Of a DNA stretch of 64,000 nt, positions 34,561 through 47,225 are shown one piece after another (within the stretch, counting starts at the first letter, position 1; each line of letters starts with the position of its first letter). Source of the DNA: Nageia nagi (taxonomy: Eukaryota > Pinophyta); the NCBI GenBank assembly GCA_050084985.1, contig JBITNC010000001.1:103850001-103914000 (forward strand), in the 5' to 3' direction. Position numbers and translations under genes: made by a program. The notes beneath the pieces are model-generated. The model made no database searches. It saw only the letters and a program-made list of their open reading frames with translations, and was not told the DNA's origin.

Positions 34561-36300
34561 TGTTAACACAAATCATCAACATAGTATGTGATTAATAAAT
34601 TAAAATAATATGAATCAAACTTTTATTTGAAATCACATAGGAAATATTTTCATTCCTTGATGTTTTACTTTTTCCTTATATTTTAAGTTATATTGAACTA
34701 CTTAAAGGTGAAGATTATTGTTGTTGTGAACTCTTTTGATCACCTATGAACATTAATATATTTTCATTTCATTTTTAAGGGTTCTTAAAATGACTATAAC
34801 TTCATGTGCAAGTCAACCTAAAACAACTAAAGAAAATGACTATACCTTTTTCATACCTAAAGTAATAAATTTTGTTAAAATGTGCTTTTCTAGTTAAATC
34901 ATGAACTCATTTATTTAAATTTAATCTTTCTTAGAATTGAAAATAAACCATATAGTTATTTTAAACATATTGTTCATATAAGAATAACTAATACTAGGAT
35001 AAAAATATAACATTCTTTCATCTTCATAATCAACTTAATAGTTACGTCAAGATAAGAAAGCATAAAACTCCTAAGTAAGTCTAGTTCTACCTAGAGCTAC
35101 CACAATACAAATCATAACAAGGAAAAGAGACTTCTTCTTCCCTAGAAACTGTACAAGACTTTGGGAAATTAAAGTAAATGAAAAATTGAATTCAATAACC
35201 TATGGTAAGAATTATATGAAGTTGCATTTCAATTTTTTGATAAGATATATCACCCATGTATACACATACATATATCTATTTTTAGCTGCTAGGTATTAGT
35301 TAAATTCTTGTTTCATACTTTTATTTATGAGATATCATTGTTTGTATTCTTGTTTCCTATCTAGTTTCTCAAACAAGTTGGAATGCTAAATTATTTAAAT
35401 TAATTTTTCAACCATATGATTTTCCTCATTGGAATCACATCTAAACCTAATATCCTTTCTTACACTCACTAAATATATCATACAAACCCCTTCTTAGCCA
35501 TTTTAAACCCTTGCCTTTAATATTAGGTGCGTTTTAACCCTCCTAGGTACTTTTCTTACTCTTTGGGTGGTTTTCATGTCTTGTTGGTACCTGTTAAAAC
35601 TTATGTTGATGTGATTTTTCTTGCTTGCTTAACACTTAATGTGTTCCACCTTTCCTTAGCCAAGACCTTCATTAGTTGATATGATAATTGTTCAATTAGC
35701 ACTTAGTGCATTTTCACCCTTTACTTCCCTTCTCAATGCTCCATAAGCATTTAGCTAATGTCACCTACCTTTATTACTCGATGATAAGTATATTTCACAT
35801 CACCTTGGACCATAAATATTTTACTTAAATTCATCATATTATTTACCTCATTAATATAAGGAATCACTCTTTTATGTTGCTTCTTGGATCCTAAAAACTA
35901 ACATCCCTAACATCTTCTCCACTAAAGCATGATATTGTGAGCATTTCCATCCTTTTGGTCCCCTATAGCTCTCTTGTTGATTTCATCTTGCTTCTTCACC
36001 TAATATAGTGTTATTTCCTTTATTTTAGGTATTTCATCCCGCTTTGATGATGGAAACATACTTTAACACCCAAAAATACATTAAAAGGTAGTTTTATGTT
36101 AACATTGATGTTAATATCCAATAACATATTATATTGGAGGTTCCCTTATTATATCAATGATAATTTTTCTTGAAAATACTATTTTAGCTTATAGGATTTC
36201 TAGTGTTAAATGAATGGAAAGAATGGAAAATATTTATAGTTGTAAATCACTATGTTTAGTGGAAATTGATTTGAGTATTGAAGCATCAAAATGAGAATGT
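34561..36300. other. Region without recognisable genes
   Basis: No coding trace. 35,400-36,060 is richer in C+T on the + strand (for example CACCTTTCCTTAGCC, TTAGCACTTAGTGC) and may be an old LTR. TTAACACCCAAAAATAC at 36,064 resembles an LTR start. The 5' LTR of Copia element D is expected here but I could not define it. Confidence 0.35.
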
Positions 36301-38358
36301 TTCTCATCTCTCAATACTTGTACACTCATGTTTCCTAGGGTTATATATAAGTAGATGAAGGTGGCTTTGCATTTATCTCAATTGATGAGAAAAAGGAGCT
36401 TTTAGAAGTCAAAAAGAAGGATTGCTTAGTCCTTTTTGCATTACAAAGTGAGATATATGTTTAAATATTTCCTAATATTTGAAAATATATAGGTTCAAAG
36501 GATGCTTTTGATACAATTGAGAGTGCCTATAAAGGTTCCTCAAATATTAGAATAGACAAGTTTTAGATTCTTTGAGGGGATTGCAAATTGCTTAAATTAT
36601 CTCATTAAGAATCCATTAAGATCTTCATAAATAAATTGCAAAATCTTGTTTATGGTATTCATTCACATGGTGTAGAAGTTGATGATATCCAAATCATAGA
36701 TATGGTGATTATAAGCCTTTCCCAAAAGTTTGATCCTATCATCATTTCTATTAAAGATTATAAGAACTTATCTCAACTCTATTTAATTGAGATAACTAAA
36801 ATCTTTTAAACCTATAATTATAGCAACAGAGACCAATCGGATGACCTTGATCAAGCATTTCAAAGAAAACTCAAAATGAATAATTAGCCATCTATTTCCT
36901 CCAGTTTAGAATCTTCTTCAAGAGGTTGTGTAAGAGTTGTTCATTATAGAGGAAGAGGGAGGTCAGCCAACATAAGCCAAAGATCAATTCCTCAATATTT
37001 TAACTTTTATGGTAATGATGGTCATATAGAACAATATTTTTTAAGAAGAAAATATAAAACACTAATTTTAGAGAAGAGTCCAATAATGCTAATCTATTCT
37101 CAACTCATAACAACTTTAAAGTTTTTGATGATCATATTTGGTACCCTAAAAATAGTTTTCCCAATCATATGATCAAGACTAAGAACCTATTTGTAGAACT
37201 TGAAGAGAATATCTCCAGACAAGTCAAGTTTGGTTATAATAATCAATTTAGTATTGTCAATATAGGTTCTATTACTTTTAAAGTAAATACTGGTAAGATC
37301 ATGCATATGAATGAAATATTGTATACTTTAATGTTGAAGGAAAATTTCCTTAGGATTAGTTAGATGTAATTTAATAACTACATGATAGTATTCAAAAAGA
37401 AGAGTTGCACTATTACAAATTATAAGACCAATTGCTAAGTAGTCATCACTATTCTTGTGTTTCAGAATAGAATGTACATGATTAATATGAAACTAATAGT
37501 TATCAAATTCTTGATGATCACTTTTGATCCATATTGGTTATCACATAAGAGATTTATATGTATCAATTTTACTTATTATAGGGACTACACAAGCTTGTGA
37601 TACATATGTTTACCTTCTCTAATCCCTCAAACACCATGTATAAAAGCTATATATTTGGGAAATAACATAGAGAGAAGTTTTCCACTCACCAACAACGAGC
37701 CCAAAAGCCTTTAGAATTAGTATGCACTAATTTATGTGGACTTATTAAGAATCCCATGATGTCCAAATGTAGGCATATACCTATTTTTACTAATGATCAT
37801 TATTGTATGAGTTGGCTATATTTGTTATAGGCCAAATCAGATGCTTTTAATTTCTTTATCAAATTTAAAGCACTTGTATAGAACTAATCTAAATACACCC
37901 CTTAATAAGATCTAAATTGAAAAAGTTGATGAATTCATTTTAAATGATTTAAAATAATACTACAATAAACATGGGTTCAAGAGAAAGTACACAACTACAT
38001 ACATTTATAGTAAAAGAAGAATTGAACAATCATTTATATGGCCTAGTGCATGGTAAAAGAGATGGGCATAGATATTAAATTATTGGGGGATGTTTTTCAT
38101 ATAGTTTTCTACATTTTGAATCACTTACGAAATAAAAATATGTAGGATTCAACCCCTTAATATGCTTTATTTCATAATAAATAAAATATCTCCACCTAAT
38201 AATCTTTATCTCTACATGCTATGTACACATTCCAAATGAGAATAGGAAGAAATTAGATGAAAAATTCATTAAATCTATCTTTATCAAATAATTTTATGAT
38301 TATAAATATTATATATTTTATGATCTAGTTTTTGGCAAGATCCAAATCAACTATGATG
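36300..38358 (+). mobile_element. Ty1/Copia element D, 5' half, cut by Gypsy element A
   Basis: Gag, protease and integrase of a Copia on the + strand, stopping at the start of element A's LTR at 38,359. RT and RNase H are absent in the window; they would lie beyond element A and element B, to the right. Very decayed. Confidence 0.7.
36400..38340 (+). pseudogene. Copia element D gag, protease, integrase remnant
   Basis: Gag: DAFDTIESAYKGSSNIRIDK near 36,500, INKLQNLVYGI near 36,630, and VIISLSQKFDPIIISIKDYK near 36,710 match the Copia 'AW..LE..Y.G...V' and 'LL.SLP..F..VV..IE' blocks. Protease zone: NHMIKTKNLFVELEENIS (37,163 onward) then VKFGYNN. Integrase: SLELVCTNLCGLIKNPMMSK near 37,720 and IPNENRKKLDEKFIKSIFI near 38,230. 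The catalytic sites are mostly lost and there are many stops and shifts. Confidence 0.75.
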
Positions 38359-39552
38359 TGTGATCTAAAGATATTACCTTAAGTGTTAATTTGGACAAAT
38401 ATTTTAACTTATGAGCTTAATCCATTGCTTAAACTAAAATATACTATTATGAAGGTTTTGATTTTCTAATCATTCCATATTTGATTTGATTATTTGAAGC
38501 TAACATCCTTATAATGAGTATTTGGAACACTATCACTATTGGGTGATGTTTGGAGGTTTTCCTTTGTGTCTTGTGAATTTCCTATGCCATGGAACTTATC
38601 AAAAATAAATTAATCATTTTAAAAAGGAATAAATTTTGATAGATATGTCTAATTGAGTTGATTTTTTTTTTCACTAAATAACTCTTGGAGAGACCCTTCC
38701 AATTCATATATTCATGCATACCTTTGTTGTATATTTGATCACCATACAAGGTAATTTCTATAAAAGTGTCAAAATTGCTAACACCAATGCTTATACTAAT
38801 GTCTGTGTGAGTGTTTCTAAGGAATTACAATGTAGGATTGTGAATTTGACTTGTTTGGCATGTTAGTTTGATGAGTTTTTAGATGGGGATAAAAATAAAG
38901 GATAGGAATACCAACATGGATTCTGATGAAGAATCATCTATTCACCCGATGATTCATGGGGCACTTGACCTTTCATCTACTTATACACTTGACATGTAAG
39001 TGCCAACACTGATTCTTGTGGCCATGCTAAAAAATAGAATATGTATGGATGGGAGGTGAAGTGTTTCAAGTAATTTTGAGATGTTTGGAAGTTATATAAA
39101 AGTTGGAAAGCCATGTAGTTGCTCTAAGGGTGTCAATTCTACCTACATATCCTTATGGAGACTTGAGAGGGGGAGGAAGAAGGAAAAGAAGAGAGGAAGG
39201 AAGCTAGAGGATGAATCAAATCTTATTGCAAAATTTTCCATCACTATTTTAGTTTATTTGCATACTATTGAATTCAATTTTATGTTGAGGATATTTTGAA
39301 GGATTATAAATCCTATTATAAACTTGCTGCATAATAGAATGATGGGCTTGATGGTGGCTACTATAGGGAATGTACTCTTACATTGAGAGGAACCTCTTCG
39401 AAAAACCTATGTGAATTTTGTAGATGCTTAAATATTATTTTTATTCTTTTTTTATTGGCATTAGATTCTAGTTTTGAATTCAAATTATATGATTCTAAAA
39501 TTTGTATGTGATATTTCCTCTAAAGCTATAAGTTTAATGAAATTATAGATCA
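38359..39552 (+). repeat. 5' LTR of Gypsy element A
   Basis: About 1,194 bp from TGTGATCTAAAG to TAGATCA. It matches the 3' LTR from 50,430 over the part that is kept. The open frame at 39,081-39,299 lies wholly in the LTR and is not a gene. Confidence 0.8.
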
Positions 39553-39554
39553 AG

Positions 39555-39570
39555 TGGTATTCGAGCTAAG
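39555..39570 (+). other. Primer-binding site of Gypsy element A
   Basis: TGGTATTCGAGCTAAG two bases after the LTR. It resembles the initiator-tRNA-Met site TGGTATCAGAGCYAAG with decay. Confidence 0.65.
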
Positions 39571-39649
39571 TGAAAAAGTTGGAACCTATGAATGTAAGGG
39601 AGAAGGAGTCAAAATCCAAATTTCTTTCCTAAAAACATTGATATTAAAA

Positions 39650-40303
39650 GGAGGAGGAGGAATGAAGCCATGGAATATGTGCATGAAGAGGAATTTCTTC
39701 TAGCCATCACATTTGATGAAGACATCCAAAGGAAATTTATTTCAATAGATACCTACAAGAAGAGATTGGTTGACATGATGTCAAAGGATTCACCTTAAAT
39801 GGAAAGAAGATAATATAGTGGTAAATATTAAACACCACTACCTCTTGATATACCATTGAATTTCAAAATTGAGGCTATGTGGAGATTGCATCATTTAAAA
39901 GTGAGGTGGATTCTAAGAAGTTGAATAATTGGTTGAGGTAACTAGAAGTTTATTTTAAAGTGCAAAGGGTTGTGGAGGACTCTACAAAAATATCATTTGC
40001 AAGGTTGAAAATAAGTTGAAATACTTTGTTATGGTGGGAAGCTTATTGTGACTCACTCAAACATGAGAACTTACAACCTATTTTATATTTGGAAGATTTC
40101 ATGTAATTGTTGAAGTAGCAATTTTATCCTTGGGAAAAATAAGAAGCAACTATTGAAATGATAATTTCTAAGACAACAAAAAGGGATATCTATTCAATAA
40201 TCCACTATTGAATTTAGAATATATACCATTATGTTGGGTATTTCTCTAAAGGATCCAAGTATGTTGATGAAGTATATTGGAGGTTTTCATTCTCATTTAC
40301 AAA
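39650..40303 (+). pseudogene. Gypsy element A gag, first part
   Basis: The Gag capsid zone includes LEVYFKVQRV-like near 39,945, then a SFARLKISxxTLLWWEAY-type stretch near 39,995. Near 40,235 LGISLKDPSMLMKYIGGFHS leads up to the insertion site of the non-autonomous Copia at 40,308. Frames shift and stops occur. It continues at 45,345. Gag would form the virus-like particle of the element. Confidence 0.65.
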
Positions 40304-40308
40304 AGACA

Positions 40309-40746
40309 TGTTGAAAATTGTAATGTAATATTGTGTAATATTTCTTTTTAATGTAAATTCATTTAATGCTTAAAGTATTTTTAAGATACCTTAAAGCATT
40401 AAGGGAATAAATATGGATACACCTTTAATCTTACCCTTGGGCAAAAGGAAGGTTAAAGGGTGGGTTAGTTCTTATAAATAGAGAGGCACTCCTCTCATTA
40501 TGTAACTTGATTAAACTTGATGAAGCATGGCAATGTTTGTATTGAGAATTTGTAGAAGAGTTATCTTCTAAGAAAGTAATAGAATGATTTCTCAAAGTGA
40601 ATGTAATCCCAAGATATGGAGGAACCACTATACATGATATGTTATCTTTTGTATGATTGTTTCTTGCTTTGCTAGATGGATGAATGGTAGATTTGTTGGA
40701 GAAACTTCAAAGAGATCTTGGTTTATGGAATCCTCTAATTCCATCA
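40309..40746 (+). repeat. 5' LTR of the non-autonomous Copia
   Basis: 438 bp, from TGTTGAAAATTG to TTCCATCA. TATA box TATAAATA at 40,473-40,480, in the same GAGAGGC/GAGGGCC context as element 1. The - strand open frame at 40,431-40,628 lies within it and is not a gene. Confidence 0.9.
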
Positions 40747-40748
40747 AG

Positions 40749-40761
40749 TGGTATCAGAGCC
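40749..40761 (+). other. Primer-binding site of the non-autonomous Copia
   Basis: TGGTATCAGAGCC, complementary to the 3' end of initiator tRNA-Met. Confidence 0.9.
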
Positions 40762-41332
40762 ATTCTTGTTGTGGTCTCCTCAAATTCTTAATTGGTAATT
40801 TTATAGGTAACCCTTCTCAAATTTAAGGTATACCTATCCTCTAATCTTGTTTCAATTCTATTTTAAACTTCATTAGTTAATCAATTTCAATTTTTTATTT
40901 TTTGAATTTGAAAGTTCATATCTATACTAACATGTTTTTTATATTAAGGATAATGGGCTCAAATTAAATGTAAAACTTTACATTAGTTACATGTTAGTAA
41001 TTTATTAGAGCTAACCTTTTTCTTATGGTTAGACTCTAAGATATTATGAAAATTAGAAAATATATTTTTTTTTGTTCATAGTTAAATCTAATTATTATTA
41101 TTTTTTAGATTTTTAAAATATGCTAAAAAAAATCCCTTTTAATTGCAATTTTTGTTATGTTTGCAGAATGGGATTACATAATTTACAAGATTTATAAAAG
41201 CTAGTTTATGTTCTTTTGTAAAAAAAAGTTAAATAGTGATTTTTTGCTATTTAAAATTATATATTGGAATTTTTTAGAAAACATTTTTTATGTGTTTATA
41301 TATATTAAATGTTTTTTTAATAAAAAAACCAA

Positions 41333-41368
<36 letters not shown>

Positions 41369-41435
41369 TAAAATTAAAACTTTATATAAAAAAAGTTTTA
41401 TTTTTTTAAAAAGTAATTAAAATTTAAAATTTTTT
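40762..41435 (+). other. Leader of the non-autonomous Copia, low complexity
   Basis: Very AT-rich, with a (TA)n run at about 41,339-41,365. The open frame at 41,208-41,420 is low-complexity translation and not a gene. Confidence 0.6.
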
Positions 41436-41439
41436 TGTA

Positions 41440-41960
41440 GCCCTAATGGCTAGTGTAGCTCCCAATGGGTCCATCCTTAGTGGCTGGTGTAGCCCCTAAT
41501 GGGTGCAACCCTAGTGGCTTACATAACCTCTAATGGGTGCATGACCCTTGGTGTCTTGATCAACCTCTAATGGGTGCATGACCCTTGGTGGCTTGCATAG
41601 CCTCCAGTGGGTGCACGACCCATGGTGGCTTGCACAACCTCTAATGGGTGCATGACCCTTGGTGTCTTACTCAACCTTTAGTGGGTGCATGACCCTTGGT
41701 TGCTTGTGTAACCTCTAGTGGATATGTGACTCTTGGTGACTTGCACAACCTCCAATGGGTGCAATACCCCTAGTGGCTTGCATAACCTCTAGTGGGTGTG
41801 CGACCCCTGGTGTCTTGCATAGCCTCTAGTGGGTGCATGACCCTTGGTGGCTTATGTAACATCTAGTGGGTGCAACCCCTATTGGCTTACATAGCCTCCA
41901 GTAGGTGGATGACCCTTAATGGCTTGCATAGCCCTAATGGGTGGCATTTGTTTAGCCCTC
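41440..41960 (+). repeat. Tandem array of about 13 units of about 38 bp
   Basis: Units read CCTCTAGTGGGTGCATGACC then CTTGGTGGCTTGCATAA with variation. GC content is clearly higher than in the surrounding DNA. Stops occur in frame, so no protein repeat is implied. Confidence 0.9.
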
Positions 41961-44900
41961 TGGTAGCATTTAGACACAAAGGAAACATTTACCTTAAACT
42001 ATAATACTCTAGCATTTAGTAGATGGCATATGTGGCCCTAAAGGCCCTTTGAAGCTTGAATTTTGATTTTTTATCCTTTGTTCCTATATTATAGATTTCC
42101 TAAAAATAAAAAGAGATTTTTTTTTTGAAAAGGCATGATTTAAAAAAATCACAGTTATTAATTTTTTAAAAAATGGATTATTTTTAATACTTTGAGCATC
42201 TTTTTAACAAAAAAGGTGAAGTGTTTTTTTTGGAATTTTTTTTAAAAAAGGCATGTTACCTTTTTAACCCTCTGGTGGTAAGTGTTAAATGGCAAATTTT
42301 TAAAATTTGGTAAAATATTTGTTAGTTAAATATTTGCAAAGGTAAAATATTTAAATACAAAGCACATTAGTTGCTTTAAATTATCATGTGTAATAATTTA
42401 CTTTATGACAAGGAATGTGATATTTCCTATACTTTAAGTAAAATTTAAAATTAGTATTTAAAACCATTTGTTAGTGTTATTATAACATTAAAAGTTTTTA
42501 AAAGTATGCACATGCTTATGTATAATAATTTTAACCATTTTTTGCAAAAAATTACAAACTAATTTCTTTTACAAAATTATGTCTTAGACACACATATTTT
42601 TAGACACAATCATAGATTATGTTTATAATATTATAATAATATGTGGAAAATATTACAATTGTACATATTTATCTTAATTTTTGAAAGTAACTCTTAAAAT
42701 TATCAAAGTTACTTGCCACCATTATTGTGCAATTATTTTGCAAATCTTGCAATTTCTTTATAACATTGGACATATTTAAATAAACTTTAATTGATAGAAT
42801 TAATTGATAATTTCTAATGTATTTATAATTAAATATGCACATTGTTAAAATCAAAACTTGTGGATGTTCATTATGAAAATTTGACTAATTTTTAAGCACT
42901 ATCCTTCTTGGTTACAATGCTATGCAAATTTGTTATGGGTGTTTAATGTGTTTGAAGTGAGAATTTAATGATAATTCTTTTCAAACTTTGATATACATAA
43001 TCTTTATTGGTTTTATTAATTTATATTGTAAAAGTCTTAGTATGCCTAATATGCATTGAACTTTGAATTGATATTTATGTATATCTACACATTTGTTATA
43101 TAAATAGTTGAAATAAAAGTTTTTGAACTTACAAAATAATAATATTTTACACATCATATGAAGTAAAATTTTGTGTAAGGTTTATTCAAATATTACTATC
43201 CTTATTCATTGTGCACATTATTTCTATCCTAGTTGGATCCTTTTTTATGATTATGCACACATGTTGGTTTGAGTAGAGTTTGTAAACTAACTCAATATTG
43301 GAATTGTTGTGCATTAATCCTTAAATTATTGCTTGTGTACCTTGGTTAATATATATGTTGAGGTGAAAGTTTTTAAACTTTCTTCACAAAACTTTTTGAG
43401 GATATTGATAATGCAATATTAACCTTAGTTTGGAAAGGAAGTGTACAAGTACCTTTGAGAAATGTATATTCCTCTCTACATGTGTAGAGTTTTGTAATAT
43501 GCTTCAATTTTTTGTGAAGTTACTCTTAATGGGAAATCTAAAAACCAAGCTATTCTTCCATGTTTATGGGTTGTTGCACATTACTAGCAAGTATAAAATC
43601 TAATCATATTATTTTATTAAGAAATAAAGTTGTCCTTAAGAAGGTTTGAAGTAATGCTTACTTCATCCTTACAAGGGTTATGAATATAAGTATTAGCTTG
43701 GCATCTTTATGATGACTTATAGGGCACTATTTGCCACATTTTACTTCCATATTAGAAAGTTTTATCTATAATGATGGGGCTTTTTGCCACATAACCTATT
43801 GTAGTGTATGGAGTGGCTAAAATGGTTTTTCCTTCTCCATAACTACATTATTGGAGTAGTTAAAAAGGTTTGACCTTCTCTATGATTGTTGAATGTTGAA
43901 GTGGTTAAAAAGGTTTTCCCTTCTCCACATTATATTCTTTGATAGAAAATTTCATCCTTATTGGATGAATGCTATCCTTTTCTATAATATACATCTTCAC
44001 TAGTAGCATGGTTAAGATGGTATCTTGACTCACTCTTGGTAAATTCAAATTTATTTATGGTGGCATATTGACTCACTCTTGGTAAATTCAAGTTTATTTA
44101 TTATGGAATCTTAGTTTTGTATTTAGTCAAGTTGGTATTTATGGATTATGCTTTGTTTTTGAAAATCTTGGCTTTGTGTTTGATCAAGTTTGCATTTATG
44201 ACTTATAAATCTTGATTTAGTAAAGTGGTTATGCCTTTAAAAATCTAGACTTAATGGTTTAGTTATATTATTTTTAATCATTTGTGACATGCTTTAGCTA
44301 ATATGGTCACATAAGTATATATTTGGTGAAGTTATTATCAAGGAAGAGAATAAAATTATGAAATATTATGATATACCTTCAACAAATATAGAATAGTGAT
44401 CTAAAATAAACAAACATAAAAATAAAAAATCAATTTTTTTTTATAAAGATTGATATTTTTTATATTCTTGGTTGAGAATGCATTAATATCACTTGGTTGA
44501 TTATGCATATGTGATAATTTTTTTACCAATTTATGAATGATATCTACCTCATATGATTGGCTATTATATATCTAATTGATCTTATTTTTGAGCTACTTAT
44601 AGCTTATAGGTTCTTCTTAATATTGCATGTTACTTTAGGTATGTAGGCTCGTGGAGACTCTTCATTTTAACATGATGTTGAATGACTACTCTTTTACAAA
44701 GAAACCATTTGTTGGTTAATAATTTTATTGTAAAAATCATTTGTTAAAATGGTTATGTAGTTGAGCTATTGTAGAACCATCTATATTGAATTACTTTCTT
44801 AGAAATGTAAAAAGTTCATATCTCCACTTGTATTTCTTAGAGGAGAACTCTCTCTTACTTTCTCTTTATTATTTGTCTTTTCAACTCTACCCAATTTTAC
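41961..44900 (+). other. Non-coding body of the non-autonomous Copia
   Basis: No gag or pol motifs in any frame. A 34-bp stretch beginning TTGACTCACTCTTGGTAAATT occurs twice (44,026 and 44,068). GGCATCTTTATGATGACTTA (43,700) and CTCTCTCTTACTTTCTCTTT (44,848) match the 3' part of Copia element 1. 44,901-44,911 (ATTAAGGGGGG) is the polypurine tract. Confidence 0.7.
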
Positions 44901-44911
44901 ATTAAGGGGGG

Positions 44912-45339
44912 TGTTAAAAATTGTAATGTAATATTGTGTAATATTTCTCTTTAATGTAAATTTACTTAATGCTTAAAGTATCTTTGAATAACTTAAAGTA
45001 TTAAAATAATAAACATAGAAACACCTTTAACCTTACCCTTACATAAAAGGAAGGTTAAAGGGTGGGTTAGTTCTTATAAATAGAGAGGCAGTCCTCTCAT
45101 TATGTAACTCAATCAAACTTGATGAAGCATGGTAATACTTGTCTTAAGAATTTGTAGGTGAGTTATCTTCTACTAAAGTAATAGAATGATGGTTCAAAGT
45201 GGATGTACTCTTAAGAAATGGAAGAGCCACTATACATGATGTGTTATCTTTTGTATGATTATTTCTTACTTTGCTATATGGATGAATGGTAGATTTGTTG
45301 GAGAAACTTCTAGAATATCTTGGTTTATGGAATCCTTCA
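44912..45339 (+). repeat. 3' LTR of the non-autonomous Copia
   Basis: 428 bp, from TGTTAAAAATTG to GGAATCCTTCA, followed by AGACA. TATA box at 45,075-45,082. Confidence 0.9.
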
Positions 45340-45344
45340 AGACA

Positions 45345-45840
45345 ATCATGTTATTTTATCCCATTGATTTTGATAAAACTTATGTGCAAGCACAATATCT
45401 TGAGGAGGATGGAAAAGCTATAAGATAATATGAAAACTCTAAGGGTGCATCATCAAGTGAACATTAAGAGAAGGGAATGTCCCAAGAAAAAGAAAAAGGA
45501 TTCAAACAATAGAAGAAGATCAATACTACAACAAAAGCTACCAAACATTGTTCTCTATGGTCAAGATATGGGCAAGATAAATAAGGTTCTTTGTGACTTC
45601 ATCTAGATAAGAAAATAACTATAATGATGGAAAACCAAAAGAGAGAAGCAAAAGAGAAACAAGGTTGTTATGGTGATAAAAGAAGAAATAATAGAAGATA
45701 GTTCTAATGTTAATAATGAGATCACTTTTACTACTATGCAAAAATAAGATGGTGCAACTGAAGAATAGAAGACAACACAATTGTTTCATCTTAAGATCCA
45801 AGTAAAGTAGACCAAAATTGAAGCTATATTTTATCCTTGT
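45345..45840 (+). pseudogene. Gypsy element A gag, second part
   Basis: Continues from 40,303: MLFYPIDFDKTYVQAQYLEE matches the Gag tail '..F...DFDE..VQA..LE'. Then comes a Lys-rich stretch and, near 45,550, a worn zinc knuckle (HCSLWSRYGQDK) where C..C...GH.....C is expected. The frame is broken by stops. Confidence 0.7.
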
Positions 45841-46190
45841 TCTTTGGCCAATATTATTACAAAAACTTGAGTTCATAGGTTGAAGTTGGAGACTATTCCA
45901 CATCCTCATCCCTATCCTTTTGGTTGGCTAAATCATGGAACCCAAATGCAAGTGAATAGACAATATAAGTTGATGTTTGCAATAGCAAAGAACTTCATTG
46001 ATGATGTTGTGGTTGATATGGTTCCTCTTGATAATTGTGGTGTGATTTTTGGGAACCCATATTTGTTAGATAGAGATGGTATTTATTTTAGAAAATTTAA
46101 TCAATATAGACTTGTGAATAATAATGTTCATTATGACACTCATGCTCATAAAAGTAGATTCAAAATAGATTTGGTGATAACAAGCTAATC
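45838..46190 (+). pseudogene. Gypsy element A protease region
   Basis: The open frame from 45,880 reads KLETIPHPHPYPFGWLNHGT, then KLMFAIAKNFIDDVVVDMV, PLDNCGVIFGNPYLLDRD and FRKFNQYRLVNNN. This is the conserved segment after the DSG site in a common plant Gypsy polyprotein ('PHPYPLGWV', 'DVVPLDVCGVVLGSPY', 'NQYRLVKDGK'). The catalytic DSG itself should lie near 45,830 and is not recognisable. The protease would cut the polyprotein. Confidence 0.8.
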
Positions 46191-46309
46191 TAAAAGACTC
46201 ATTAGTGCTAGCAAGTAGTGCATGATTGCTATGATATGACTAAAGGAGGTTGGTGGGCTCTTTTTAGTGACAGGGACATCATCCAAATTGAAAGAGAAAG
46301 ATAAAAAAG

Positions 46310-47225
46310 TTCAAATATTTATAGAGGAGTATAGTAAGTTATTTTGGGAACCAAAAGGTCTATCACAAAAAAGAGACATCCAACATGAGATCCAATTTAT
46401 GTCTGATGTAGCTCTTCCATAAATTGGGTTGTATAGATAGTTTGAGATTAAGGAGGAGGTGAGGAAAAAAGTTTTTGAACTACTAGAATAAGGAATTATC
46501 AGACCAAACACTTCACCTTATGGTTAATCAACTATCATTGTTCCAAAGAAGGATGGATCATGGAGGATGTGCATTAACTACCAAGCATTGAATAAGATCA
46601 CCATAAAAAATAGATATCCATTACCAATTATTGATGATCCCTTAGAGAATCTAAGAGAGGGAAAGTTCTTCAATAAGCTAGACAAAAAAGTGAATATCAT
46701 CAAGTAAGGATGAAGTAGGAAGACATTTGGAAGATTACATTCAAAACTAGAGAGGGGTTGTTCAAATGGATTTTATGACCTTTTGGACTTTTCAATGCAT
46801 TATTCACTTTCATGAGAGTAATGAATGAGGTATTCAAATCCTTTCCTAATAAATTTATTTCTATTTACTTGTATGATATTCTTATTTTTAGTATAAATTG
46901 GGAAGAACATATGATGCATCTAAAACAAGTTATACAAACTTTAAAAGATAATAAATTATTATTAAAGATGAGCAAATGTGAGTTTGGAAAGCAAAGTTTG
47001 GTATACCTTGGTCACATTGTTGGTGATGAAAATTTGAGAATTGATATTGAGAAGGCAAATGCCATTATTGATTGGCCAAGGTCTACAAATATCACTAAGA
47101 GAAGAAGGTTCTTAGGGGAAACTCAATATCTCAAAAAATTAATTAAGAGTTTTTCTAGTATAGCCTCTCTATTGTGTAATATAACTTGTAAAAGGGTTGG
47201 TTTTCAATGGGGATGAAATAAAAAA
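46310..47225 (+). pseudogene. Gypsy element A reverse transcriptase
   Basis: Reads RDIQHEIQFMSDVALP near 46,372, then [30 protein letters not shown] (near 46,530) and [20 protein letters not shown] frameshift follows near 46,690-46,800. The open frame at 46,812-47,216 reads RVMNEVFKSF and IYLYDILIFSINWEEHM: the catalytic YLDD box is YLYD, so one catalytic Asp is lost. Then YLGHIVGDENLRIDIEKANA, as in Ty3/Gypsy RT. Confidence 0.9.

Larger units (their letters stand above)
40309..45339 (+). mobile_element. Non-autonomous Copia element (LARD-like), relative of element 1
   Basis: LTRs 40,309-40,746 and 44,912-45,339 with the 5-bp target duplication AGACA at 40,304-40,308 and 45,340-45,344. The primer site TGGTATCAGAGCC at 40,749 is perfect. 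The 4.2-kb inside has no recognisable gene but a large tandem array. LTR ends, TATA region, primer site, 3' untranslated pieces and polypurine tract resemble those of Copia element 1. It therefore probably moved using enzymes of that family. Its LTRs differ by roughly a tenth by eye, so it is older than element 1. Confidence 0.9.

Noticed and set aside
34504-34563. LTR edge or terminal inverted repeat (TGTGTTAAG ... GTTAACACA)
   Set aside because: No partner LTR, polypurine tract or target duplication could be found, so it is only mentioned in the region note.
41208-41420. 70-codon open frame with IYIYIYIY
   Set aside because: Translation of a (TA)n microsatellite; low complexity.
45619-45909. 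96-codon hydrophobic - strand open frame
   Set aside because: Lies opposite to the gag/protease of element A; the apparent membrane segments come from AT-rich reverse sequence.
46311-46511. 66-codon - strand open frame
   Set aside because: Shadow of the RT of Gypsy element A, which reads on the + strand.
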